From: Haloarcula sp. CBA1127
Lineage (GTDB): Archaea > Halobacteriota > Halobacteria > Halobacteriales > Haloarculaceae
Direction: 5' to 3'
NCBI RefSeq assembly: GCF_001485575.1
Contig: NZ_BCNB01000001.1
Coordinates: forward strand, 1-64,000
DNA: 64,000 nucleotides
Notes under the pieces: generated by a model
Database searches by the model: none
Told to the model about the DNA's origin: nothing
Seen by the model: the letters and a program-made list of their open reading frames with translations, nothing else
Translations under genes and position numbers: made by a program
Shown here: piece after piece, positions 26,249-35,730 of the stretch
Numbering within the stretch: position 1 is the first letter of the stretch
Layout of the letters: the number at the start of each line of letters is the position of its first letter

Positions 26249-26902
26249 TCACCACAGACCAGTGTCGATGACCTCTCGATCATATCTGTCGCCGGTGTCG
26301 GGGTCGAGTCGGTAGCGGTGGTCAGTGGTGCGATTGACTGCGGTTTGCTCCCAGAGTTCGCCATCTTCGACGAAAATGGTGCCTCGTCGTTCGCCAGCAT
26401 CCGAACGCCAGCGTTCGGTGCCATCGGCCTCGAAGGCATAGAGAGTGTGAGTGGCCTGTTTACACCGCAGGAAGATGGCGGTATCGAATTCGACAACTCG
26501 GGTGATCTCGCCGCTAAGTTCAATAGTTCTGTCGGCAATGGGTAACTGGTTATGTGGCCATTTGTTGAGAATGTCACCAGTCTCGGGATCGAATTCGAAA
26601 TTCCCTTCGGTGTGCTGAGTTAGGTAGCGATCTAGAAGTGTCCACAAATCGTAATGGTGGGCATCTTCTTCGTCACTCTGTACCGACTCAATTACCCATT
26701 CACGTTCTCCAGACGGAGTCACTGAAATAACATTTCGGGTTTGGTCTTTGATGTGAAAATCGAATCCTTCTATATTGCGGTTTTGGTACTCTGTCCGGAG
26801 AATCACACGCTCATCAGCCACAATCGAATCTCCGATAGGATACTGGAAAACGATCTCCTCACCGTTAATCGAGATTCGGTCCCAGTCAACCTCAATTGTC
26901 AT
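26249..26902 (-). CDS. putative immunity protein of the vWA/TSP3 toxin
   Basis: A protein of 217 residues starting TIEVDWDRISINGEEIVFQY. It is beta-rich, with blade-like repeats (HTLYAFEADGTERWRSDAGE, YRLDPDTGDRYDREV, and FDPETGDILNKWPH earlier) such as are seen in PQQ-type propeller blades. Its ATG overlaps the TGA of the toxin gene by four bases, the tightest coupling possible and typical of toxin-immunity pairs. No signal peptide, so it should act inside the cell. Cognate immunity is inference from position. Confidence 0.7.
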   Translation of the reverse strand: MTIEVDWDRISINGEEIVFQYPIGDSIVADERVILRTEYQNRNIEGFDFHIKDQTRNVISVTPSGEREWVIESVQSDEEDAHHYDLWTLLDRYLTQHTEGNFEFDPETGDILNKWPHNQLPIADRTIELSGEITRVVEFDTAIFLRCKQATHTLYAFEADGTERWRSDAGERRGTIFVEDGELWEQTAVNRTTDHRYRLDPDTGDRYDREVIDTGLW

Positions 26903-29900
26903 GGAGAATCACCGCTAAGGAACGTATCCATATCCAATTTTCCATCCCTAATGGCTGGTAGATCTTTCATTTTGAGGTCCCTGCTTTCGTCCATCATATC
27001 TTCACCACGAATCTCGTACTGAATCCCACCACCATCGTGGCCAAAGTTCTCCCCGGCCTCGCTGATGCGGACGGTGGTTCCTTCATCGACATCAAGCCTG
27101 GTAACTTTGTCGGCGTCGCCGGGAAGCGCGTATCGGTCGACAATCTCGTCCGACCCGACATCAGCGTCGCTACGCAACCGATCGATGTCGTCGGCGTCGG
27201 TCGCCCAGGGTCCGGCCTCGTGGTTGTTTCTCGTCGAATCCCAGAACCGATAGACCGAGAGAGATTCGTCGGCTTTCCCGTCGATGACGATAGTATCGGC
27301 GTCGTACGGGCTTTCCGGGTCGTCGTACCACGACGAGTAGTACGGATCCGAATCGACGTCGATGTCGGAAGCTGGTTTGAAGCTGGTGATCGTGACGTCG
27401 TCGCTGACGGAATCGACTTGCTTGAGCGCCGTTGTTACCGATTGCTTGGAAATGTCCGGATCGCCTGCAGCGCGGATCCAGGACTTCCGGAGATCGTCAT
27501 CGTCGAGAAGACGCCGGAACTGCCTGGCCTCTCCCTCGTCAAGGTCCCCATACTCCCGGGTCGCACGCGAGAGGTCAACGGCGTCAATATCGGTGTCCCC
27601 AAGCAGTTTCCGAAGCGTATCGTCTCCAAGTTCGTCGACGAGCTTGACGCCAGCCCCATCCGTATCGGCGATGAGCTGCTTGGCCCGGCGTTGCTGAGTA
27701 CCGCCGAGGTCGTTGACTTTCCGGACAACTCGGTGGAGTTGCTTGTTGGAATCAATACTATCGCTGTTGGCTGCCCGAATGATTGCCCGATCATATGCGT
27801 CGTCTACATCACCGGAGCCATCTGCGATGAGCCGCACTGTCTGCGGATCGGCGCTAGTGGCTTCCGCAACATCGCTGGCACCCACATTGTCGCCGTTTTT
27901 CCAAGTCTTATATAAATCCGCACGCGCCGCTTCGTCTAGATCATCGCTCAGGAACGCCGCTTGCTGACCGTCGTCCATCCGACGCAACATCCGTGAAACC
28001 TGCTTGGGGTTGTTTTCAGCCATCAGCTTCCCGGCAGTCTCCAGTTCCGACGGGGAGCGACCGCCAAGGTCAGCATCTCGGAAGTATCGGGCTGAGAGCT
28101 TCCGTTGCTTGGTATTTAGATCATAGACCTTCTGCGGCGTTTTGTCGGCTACGTAACGCCGTGTTCTGACCACCTTCCCAACCGTCCGGGAATTGCGTAG
28201 TGAGTAGCGTGCGAACGGGCGCTTGGCTTGGTCAACGCCAAATGAGGCCACGCGGCCAACACCTCGTGCTGGGAGTTCACTCGCGTATTTCAGCTGCCGT
28301 GCTGCGGTGACCGACTTCCCCAAATATCGAGTATTGTCGATTTTGTTGACTTGGCGAGCAACTCGGCTGGAATCGCTCGCTGCCTTCGTGACCGCCGCTC
28401 CAGTGAGCTCTTCGATGACAAGAAATCCCATGTAGCCGTCGAAATACCCGCGGGCGAAGCTCTCATTTTCTGGTGTATTCGGGGGGAAGGGGTTATTTAC
28501 ACGCTGGCGGTTCTTGAATTGTGTTTCCATTGACTCATACGTGCGGCCATAATTTGCCAGCGCATTCGGAACCTGAGATAGTCCCGCTGCTGTCTCCACT
28601 GGATTCGAGATGGTGTATCCAATCTCTCCAGCACCGTGCATGAGCCCGGACCCCCGCCCGAAGGTCTTGGCCTCTAGCGTTCCGATCGTGCCGTAATGCC
28701 CTTGAAGATTGTTGACAATATTGTTCGACCGCGTCAGCGCGGGGACACGTCGCTTGTTGCCGTGGCTGTCGTAGGCGTAGATGTATACCTCAGTCCCACC
28801 TGCAAAGGTTCCCGCGCTCTGGAGCGCGTTTCCAGTTAGTTCCTGACTGTAGTGATATTGCGTGTGTCCGGTGAAGTTCGTTCGGTCGAGAGTTTCGTTT
28901 CCGCGTTGAGCAATACGAACAGTGCCGAGCCCGCTTCGGTCGCGCACACGGAAGTCAAGCACATAATGAGGGCCAGCCCAAGCGGGATTGTACGAGTCAG
29001 TACGGAGGGATTTGATGGCCGGACCCCGAATATCGTGTAATGTTGGGTCCAGACCGTCGTGAAATTCGGTCGTATCCGGGATTCCATCGTTGTCGGTGTC
29101 TACTTGCCGTGGATTCGTTCGGTACCGCCACTCTTCTGCGTCCGAGATTCCATCTCCATCGGTGTCCGGATTTAGAGCCGACGAGGTGACATTCAATACC
29201 GTCCCTGCCGCTTGGAGATTGAGGCTCTGATTGTCTGTGACCATCGCCTCGCGCAAGGCGTTTGCCTCAGTTTTAGAATCGAAAGTGACAATTGTCATGT
29301 TTCTGACCTCACGGTCATCGCTGAGTCCATCGCCATCGGTGTCGATCTGCCGCGGATGGGCGACGTGGTTGTAATAGGAGGCAGTCCTGCCGCGATGCTT
29401 GACCTCGGCGTACTGGCCGATTTCTCTGCTGTCTGAGAGGCCGTCGCCGTCGGTATCGTTGATCTTGGTTGTGGTATTCGCAACACGAGAGAACACCGTC
29501 GGGAGCCCTCCTGCGTCATTGACGAAGTTGACCTCACCGCCGGTTGCGTTTGCGATGGCTGAGAGTTGGTCCCGCGTTGCACCACCGAATCCGATCGGGT
29601 AGATCGTAATATTCTGTTCGGCCGCTTGCTCGGCTTCGGTCACGCCGTCGGAGTACTTTGATTTCCCGTCCGTCAGGAAGATTATAATCTTGGCGCGGTC
29701 CGGACTACTCTGTTCGGCAAAGTGTTCGTTCGCTGCGCTAATTGATGCGAAGTCCGTCCCGCCATTGCCACCCTCGTATTCAACATCCCGTATCGAACGG
29801 TTGACCGCTGTGTGGTTACTCGTCAGCGGCTGTTTGACACGACCAAAGTTGTCAAATTCAATGACCGCCGCACGGTCGGTCTCCAACAGACTGCCCGTGA

Positions 29901-29918
29901 ACCGCTGTGCAGCATCCG
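26899..29918 (-). CDS. polymorphic toxin: truncated vWA, TSP3 repeats, helical scaffold, ART-like tip
   Basis: The open frame (995 residues from TTG 29886) begins inside a von Willebrand A domain: GGTDFASISAANEHF and KIIIFLTDGKSKYSDG are the later MIDAS motifs, but the DxSxS motif and any signal peptide are missing. Next come calcium-binding thrombospondin type-3 repeats (DTDGDGLSDSREI, DTDGDGLSDDREV, DTDGDGISDAEEW, DTDNDGIPDTTEF), then a long helical region, and a last domain with VYRFWDS (R880), GPWAT, RYALPGDADKVTRLDV and GGGIQYEIRG. The R...QxE pattern (QYE at 956-958) fits ADP-ribosyltransferase toxins. The 5' end is cut at a recombination junction near 29918, where an unrelated repeat begins, so this copy cannot be exported as it stands. 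Confidence 0.75.
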
Positions 29919-30096
29919 AGGATTACGATTCTCTGTTTAGGCATTTGATCAGCTTGTGAGTGTCAGTACTTCTTCAATGCTATACGGTACGTGCCGGCCA
30001 CTAACTGGACCAATAATGTATCACGGCATGGGACTCCATGTCTTTGAGATCGCACTCCACTGCTGGAGTGTCTGTGTTCCCTGGATTGCCTCACAG
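29915..30096. repeat. direct repeat copy A (protease tail plus start of a membrane protein)
   Basis: About 182 bases, roughly 90 percent identical to 31623-31805 by eye. On the minus strand it encodes the protease C-terminal tail (YSIEEVLTLTS then stop) and the first residues MPKQRIVIL of the following small protein, then breaks into the toxin gene at 29915-29918. Confidence 0.8.
29949..30096 (-). pseudogene. metalloprotease C-terminal tail, copy 3 (fragment)
   Basis: Minus-strand codons give CEAIQGTQTLQQWSAISKTW, SPMP, a stop (TGA where copy 1 has AGA, Arg), then GPVSGRHVPYSIEEVLTLTS. It is the same tail as in 31657-31805. The start of a small protein, MPKQRIVIL, follows at 29944 and is cut by the toxin junction, so a third protease/anchored-protein cassette once stood here. 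Confidence 0.7.
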
Positions 30097-30107
30097 GTCT
30101 GCCCTCG

Positions 30108-30728
30108 TCAAGTTGGCGTCAGCAGTTCCGTAGTCCCATTGGCGGTCTGATTCCCGCGATGAGTTGCAGTCGCAGTCTTCCGCTCGTTCGATATTGGCGG
30201 ACATGGGCTGGTTTCATTGATCCGGTTACTTTCGACATAGCGCGCCGTTGAGTTAGTCTGCTCTGCTAACCGTAATCCATAGACATCCATATTCAGCCAC
30301 GGGTGAATTTCTTCTGGAGTCTGCAAGAAGATGTACGCTGGCGGCTCTTCAAACGTCAGATTAGTGTGGCGTGGACTATCACCTTCGATCTCGAACGACC
30401 CGAGTTGTTTCTCTAGGCGTAGGTCACACTGGTCGGAGTAGCCCTGTACCGACGCATTCGGTACTTCAACCGGGTCAAAGGCCTGTGGAGAGGTGGTAAA
30501 TACGTCGAGCTCTAGGATGTACTCGTCGTTGTGAGCGGTCGCAGTGGCGTTTCTGAAGACGATAGGCCCCCCTGGTGGGTCCTCACCTAAGAACACATCT
30601 CCTCTGGGAGGATTGTACGTGTCCTCTTCGTGATGGAACCCAGGTTCTGGGTAGACGACTACCGCGCCGACTACGGCGACGATAACCAGCGCGAGCACGG
30701 CAAACAACGCGTAGTAGCTCTTTTTCAT
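30108..30728 (-). CDS. membrane-anchored extracellular protein, candidate protease immunity protein
   Basis: A protein of 206 residues: a short basic N-terminus, then one hydrophobic helix YALFAVLALVIVAVVGAVVV, then an extracellular domain with IVFRNATATAHNDEYILELD, SDQCDLRLEKQLGSFEIEGD and PPAYIFLQTPEEIHPW. It has several N-x-S/T sites and two cysteines. Its ATG is only a few bases after the stop of a degraded protease C-terminus (30735), just as the 31230 product follows the full-length protease. The topology would put it where a secreted protease would be met. Immunity is inference; a pilin-like or sensor role is possible. Confidence 0.6.
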   Translation of the reverse strand: MKKSYYALFAVLALVIVAVVGAVVVYPEPGFHHEEDTYNPPRGDVFLGEDPPGGPIVFRNATATAHNDEYILELDVFTTSPQAFDPVEVPNASVQGYSDQCDLRLEKQLGSFEIEGDSPRHTNLTFEEPPAYIFLQTPEEIHPWLNMDVYGLRLAEQTNSTARYVESNRINETSPCPPISNERKTATATHRGNQTANGTTELLTPT

Positions 30729-30734
30729 GTGGAA

Positions 30735-31150
30735 TCAGTCTGTGGCTGTGAAGAGTTCTTCAATACTGTAGGCGACGTACTCACCATTAGTTGGACGGGA
30801 AAAGCGGTATCTGAGTGACATACCGCCTTTGCTCATAATCGACCACTTTCGCTTTTCCTCCCACACATTGTTTTTAGGGTCATAGGCTTCGACGATCTCC
30901 GGTGTTTTGTCCGGGGATTACTGCTGTCAAGGTTCGCCCATGTCAAACTCGTGGCCAATCTCATGAAGGACCGTTTCACGCGTCTCAAGGCGGTCGTCGG
31001 TCCGTTCATTCGTATTCTCTGGGATGGTATCGCCCACAAACCCTTCGGGTCCCGCTGTGAACACCGACATGATATCTGTTCCACTGTAGTGAAGACCAGC
31101 AGTTGTCGGACTGTCCTGATTTTCATCCTATATCTGGCGATTCACCACGG
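30735..31150 (-). pseudogene. metalloprotease C-terminal domain, copy 2 (degraded)
   Basis: On the minus strand GLHYSGTDIMSVFTAGPEGF is followed by ETRETVLHEIGHEFDMGEP, an HExxH zinc-protease helix, then stops (TGA, TAA), then NNVWEEKRKWSIMSKGGMSL and TNGEYVAYSIEELFTATD before TGA 30735. The last block is homologous to WSAMSK...YSIEEVLTLTS of the full-length protease. No N-terminal part is present. It is a worn cassette lying in front of its own small membrane-anchored protein gene. Confidence 0.7.
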
Positions 31151-31229
31151 TCGATGATTTCAAAACCGGTATCATTTCGCCCTAGCACAGCGGCCGTATC
31201 TCAATACAGTGGAACCAGCCATACCTGAG

Positions 31230-31652
31230 TTACTTGATTGTATACGTTTCAATCAAGCGAGTATCAGCGCTACAGTCCGGGCCACCAAATCCGCCGTCCG
31301 ATGGTTCGGGCTGATGCGTATACACCTTCACGGTCTGCTTAGGAGCGAGTTGGTCAACACTGATGGTATCGTTCGCAGTAAATGGTCCCTCCAGGCCAAG
31401 CTCGTTGCCCGTCAAGTTACTCCCAGCTACAGAGACTATCAGATTGTCTGGATCGACTGTATCACCACCAAGGTGTCTAACAACAACAGATGTCCCATTT
31501 TCGTGGGCAACTTGGTCAAAATCTGCGGCAAATTGAGGTGTCTGTGGACACGGGGGGTCCTCATATCCCATTCTTAAGACAACGTCTGCGGTACCGAAGG
31601 CCAGAATAGTCATACCCACCAGTCCGAGGATTACGATTCTCTGTTTAGGCAT
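31230..31652 (-). CDS. membrane-anchored extracellular protein (pilin/DUF1628-like), candidate immunity protein
   Basis: A protein of 140 residues: PKQRIVILGLVGMTILAFGT is a basic plus hydrophobic N-terminal anchor, followed by an extracellular beta domain with FAADFDQVAHENGTSVVVRH and PDNLIVSVAGSNLTGNELG, a pattern like the C-terminal part of archaeal type IV pilin-like (DUF1628) proteins, and TYTIK at the end. Its ATG lies four bases after the protease stop (31657), so it belongs to the same transcript. The three repeated cases of protease tail followed by anchored protein argue for a paired role such as protecting the producer. Confidence 0.6.
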   Translation of the reverse strand: MPKQRIVILGLVGMTILAFGTADVVLRMGYEDPPCPQTPQFAADFDQVAHENGTSVVVRHLGGDTVDPDNLIVSVAGSNLTGNELGLEGPFTANDTISVDQLAPKQTVKVYTHQPEPSDGGFGGPDCSADTRLIETYTIK

Positions 31653-31805
31653 TTGATCAGCTTGTGAGTGTCAGTACTTCTTCAATGCTATATGGTACGT
31701 GCCGGCCATTGATTGGATCTACAAAGTATCTCGGCATTGGACTCCATGTCTTTGACATCGCACTCCACTGCTGGAGTGTCTGTGTTCCTTGGATTGCCTC
31801 ACAGG
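31623..31805. repeat. direct repeat copy B (intact cassette)
   Basis: Partner of 29915-30096. It covers the last 49 codons of the full-length protease gene and the first codons of the anchored-protein gene. Copies A and B are in the same orientation 1.7 kb apart, so crossing over between them would delete one cassette. Confidence 0.8.
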
Positions 31806-34800
31806 ACCCTCCAGCAACTGAATTCTTGCTGACTCGAATACGTTCCGGCGTATTGTCTTCTGGTTCATCATCACGCCCTTCGTCACCGCTATACACTTCG
31901 GAGCCAGTAACTCCGTATTGTAGGCTCCCTCCCTTGTCATCGTTTTCACCAGCGTTGAATGAATGCCCGACCTCGTGCATCGCAGTTTCTGGGTTATTAG
32001 GCGTACTCTGCGTTCCTCAGAGGTACATGTTGTCGTTCCATCACTAGGTCCATAGATACCTATCCAACTACTACGTTCGGGGTTAAATCCATCATAGCTG
32101 CCATCAGACTGGTGGACCACTAACATATGTTCCCCGTCTGAATCTTCGAAATCCCTGTGTAGTCCATACATTTCCTTCTTACTAAACCCATCAGTTGGGT
32201 CAATGCTAGTTAAACGAAGTGCGGCGCGGGTATTTTTGACCTCTTTTGTGGTTATCGTATCATCTCGATTTATATTTGCTTGAATACCATATAATTTAAG
32301 GTTCATTTCTATCCGCTCTTCCCACTCTGGAGTATCAAGTGCATCTGTATTAGCTTCCTCGTAGTAGTCAATCTCAATATCAACCGATGGTGATGGATAC
32401 TTCGACAACTCACTTGAGTCAGTTCCCCAATGTAACTCACCAATATGGAGATTTGAGTGGTACTTTTTATTACCGTCAGCATACTTCGTAGTTCCGGGCG
32501 TTTCTGCCGCACGCTTGTTTGGTATTTGATGAACTCCCGCCTGTTCAGAGACTATTTCTCCCTCCTCAATACCGTCGCCACTCTGCAGATGCTCCCGGTA
32601 TAGCACGACGTTGTCCGTATGTCCGACACCGTACACCCCAATCCAGCCGTCCCAGTAGCCATCACTGTCCGTGTCCGGCGTTGTCGGGCTCGTCTCGTAA
32701 GTTTCCCCGAACGTACCGGTCTGAACACCGTTGATTTCTTGGCCGTCCGTGAGGCCGTCGTTGTCGGTATCAGGGTCCCAGGGATCAGTCTGGTAGCGAT
32801 CCGCCCGGTTAACGTCAGACTGACGATGGTCTGGGTTCGCCGTGCGGATCTCTTTTCGGTTCGACAGCCAGTAATCCGACCGCGTTGTTCCGTCCAGAGC
32901 TGTGAATTCGAACTGCTCGATACCGTTCTGGTTCTCCACTCGCACGAAGTCAAAGGAACCGCTCGCGTCAGTGAACTCCGGATTCGAGAGGTCATCGACG
33001 CCGTACATCCGATTCGTGTCTAGCCCCATCTCGTAGGTTTGCAGACGCTCACGCACTGACAGCTGTGAGTCAAAGGCCTTCTCGAACCGTTCTGACTGGT
33101 CAGCTGTTATTTTATACGTCTGGTCGTCGGCTGGGTCTGTGTGGGTCAGGCGCTTCTCTTCGGGGTCAGTCAGACCGTCACCATCCGAGTCCCGCGATGT
33201 CGGGTCCGACGTCACACGGATGGAATCCGACTCTGCTTCACACCCATCGTCTGTTTCACAGGCGTAGTCGTACCGATGCACCTCGCCGCTTTTGTTGACT
33301 GTCTGGATAGTCCAGCCCTCCTTTTCAAGCGAGTCGGCCAGACCATCGCCGTCAGTGTCTGCGTTCCCTTTCGCAGGGTTACTGGTCCAGCGGTAGCCAG
33401 TTACCAGCGATTTCTCGTTCGGTGGCTCATTCTCGACAGTCTCAGACATGTCAACTTCCTCGCCATCGGGAATGCCGTCGCCATCCGTGTCTGGATTGTT
33501 CGGGTCAAGCGTCACCGTTGGCCCGTTGGCCAGCGGAATGCCGGTCACCTCGCGGAAGTCCGAGATGCCGTCCTCGTCTGAGTCCACGCGGACAGTCTCA
33601 TTCGAGGGTGAGACGAACCGTACGTTGTGGGCACGAAGCCACGAATAGTCTCCGTTAGTGTGGCGCGCGTCCGCCCGCAGTTTCACCGTCACTTCCTTGC
33701 CCGCATGTTCGGAGATGTTCACCCGCCGGACCGCGTTTTCCGTCCGCAAGCCGCTGCTGTCGTCGTTTTCAAGCCGGTAGATGTCGGTCTCCCCATCTTC
33801 GTCCGTCAGCGCCAGCGTCGCTGCCGCGTGGGACCATGAACTCTGGACGTGGGCCGTCACGTTCGCGATGACGTACACCTGTGGGTGATCCGGCAGCGTA
33901 ATCGACCGTGAGAGAGTTCGTTCACGGTTGGTCCGTTCACCAACACGAATCGCGTCACGGTCCTCTTCGATCTCGCAGTTCCCGTCAGCCGGTTCGTCGT
34001 TGTAGCCTCCACTACGCGGTTCGACATCGCACGTCCAGTCACTCTGTCCAATCGAGTCCGGCATATCCTCAAACGTCCACGACTCGATTTTACCGACCTT
34101 CGACCGGTCCGGGCTCTCGGAGATGCTGTCGTTGCGCTCGTTGAGGTACTCTGTCCAGGCATCGCTGTCGAAGACGGTATACGTCGAGAAGTGTGTGGTA
34201 TTGGCCGTCACGGTATCTGTCGTGGTGTTGACCGACGACGGCACCTGCTCGTACCGGTTCGCCGATTCGTTGAACCAGTAGATAGAGACGTTCGACTCTG
34301 CTCCCGACACTTGCGATTCGTTGTACTCGATGGAGATTTCCGCTTGCGAGAAATTTGCGTCGGATTCGAACTCAACGAACGGAGCAACAGTCCCAGTGGG
34401 TGCGTAGTCGTCCTGATATCGAACGTTGACTGGCTCATCCACCGTTGTCTCCGCACTCACGTTTCCAGCACCAGTGATGTTCACCGAGGCACCGAGGCTT
34501 TCATTTCGAGCGGTCGTAGTGTAGGTCTCGTTCCCATCTGTGACACTGTCTCCGTCGGTATCAGGGTTCAGTGGGTCCGTGTTGAACGGGTCAGTTCGCT
34601 CGTCACCATCGGTCACCCCGTCCTCATCAGTATCTGGCGAGAGCGGGTCAGTTCCAAGTTCGAGTTCCTCGGGGTCAGTCAGGCCGTCGTTGTCCACATC
34701 GGCGTACAGCGGGTGAGTTCCGGCAGCCAATTCTTCTCTGTGTGTGAGCCCATCGTCATCGGGGTCTGCACGGTCGTCAGTGAACCCGTCGCCATTAGAG

Positions 34801-35648
34801 TCTCTCTTGGTTGGATTCGTCTTCGTGAGTCTGTGTTCGTCGCTGTCAGTAAGGTTGTCCCCATCCGTGTCAGGGTCAGTCGGATCAACGCCTTGGAGCC
34901 GTGATTCTACCTTATCAGGGAGTCCATCACCGTCTGTGTCGTTGCTTCGAGGGTCAGTGCCAAGTCGGTATTCTCGGTATGCCGGTAGCGTATCGTTGTC
35001 CCAGTCTTCCGCACCGTCAATCACAGCATCCCCGTCGGAGTCTGCTATGACAGGGTCGGTCCCAGTGACGTTTCGCTCGTATGCATTGGGAAGTCCATCC
35101 CCATCAGTGTCGTTCGAGGATGTCGAGCGTGTGGCGGCGAGGAGCCACTGGATATCCCCGACATCAGTTCGGTCGTCACCCGTGTAATCATACGCGGTCC
35201 AGTTAGCACCGGCTGCTGTCGTCTCTAAATTACGCGACAGGGCGTCAACGTCGACGATGTTGATAGCGCCATCGCCATTGACATCTTCGTAGAGTCCGTC
35301 ACCATCTGGATCACTGGGTTGGTGCTCACCGACGAGTGGGTACGGATGAGAATCGTTTTCCCGGGGCGCTAACTGCTCAATGGTACTCGCATTCGGTTCT
35401 GTTGAGTCATTCCACCTGGTCGAAAGTGGCCCGGTCGCCTGGTTCCCGGCCGCTGAGGTGGGTGTCTGTGCTGGTTCGTTTCCGGCCGTGGTGACAGCTT
35501 GGTTTCCGGCATCTGTGAGAGACGCGTCATTGCCGGCTGTTTGCAACGGGCCAGCCCCGGCCCCAGTCATCATCCCCGAGACTGGACCGACAGTCACTAA
35601 TAGCAATACACCAAACAACGCCTGTAATTTTCTCGTTGAACTTGTCAT
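31657..35648 (-). CDS. secreted dockerin / TSP3-repeat zinc metalloprotease, one frameshift
   Basis: From ATG 35648: a Sec signal (KLQALFGVLLLVTVGPVSG), a linker, then a type I dockerin at residues 121-172 with paired calcium loops DVNGDGAINIVDVDALSRNL and DYTGDDRTDVGDIQWLL. From 180 to about 390 and again after 730 are many thrombospondin type-3 repeats (DTDGDGLPNAYER, DTDGDGIPDGEE, DTDNDGLTDGQE). Between them lies a beta region with AEISIEYNES. Near 32015 the frame shifts by one base; the next frame gives NNPETAMHEVGHSFNAGEND, an HExxH zinc helix, and ends WSAMSKTW...YSIEEVLTLTS at 31657. Whole length about 1330 residues. Unless the shift is a sequencing error or is bypassed, the released product lacks the protease domain. 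It is divergent from the cohesin protein gene, its likely docking partner. Confidence 0.75.
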
Positions 35649-35730
35649 ATAAACCCCCACCAGAGGTACTGTTGCTAATTTCATTCAGTAATCAGAATAC
35701 TTAATCCCACTTATCTAGTTGGTGTATTTA
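35649..35730. promoter_or_regulatory. divergent promoter region between dockerin protease and cohesin protein genes
   Basis: Only 82 bases separate the two start codons. For the plus-strand gene, aatacttaat at 35697-35706 is a TATA-like element about 27-30 bases before ATG 35731. The minus-strand gene must start from the other half, where an A/T stretch lies near 35675-35680. So close an arrangement suggests joint control. Confidence 0.5.

Noticed and set aside
27037..27915. Plus-strand open frame of 292 codons inside the large toxin
   Set aside because: Shadow of the minus-strand toxin gene; Val/Arg-rich product without motifs.
29000..35200. Tandem DNA repeats that at first look like a repeat or CRISPR array
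   Set aside because: They are codon-level repeats of TSP3 calcium-binding units (DTDGDG) in two proteins; unit length varies and there are no uniform spacers.
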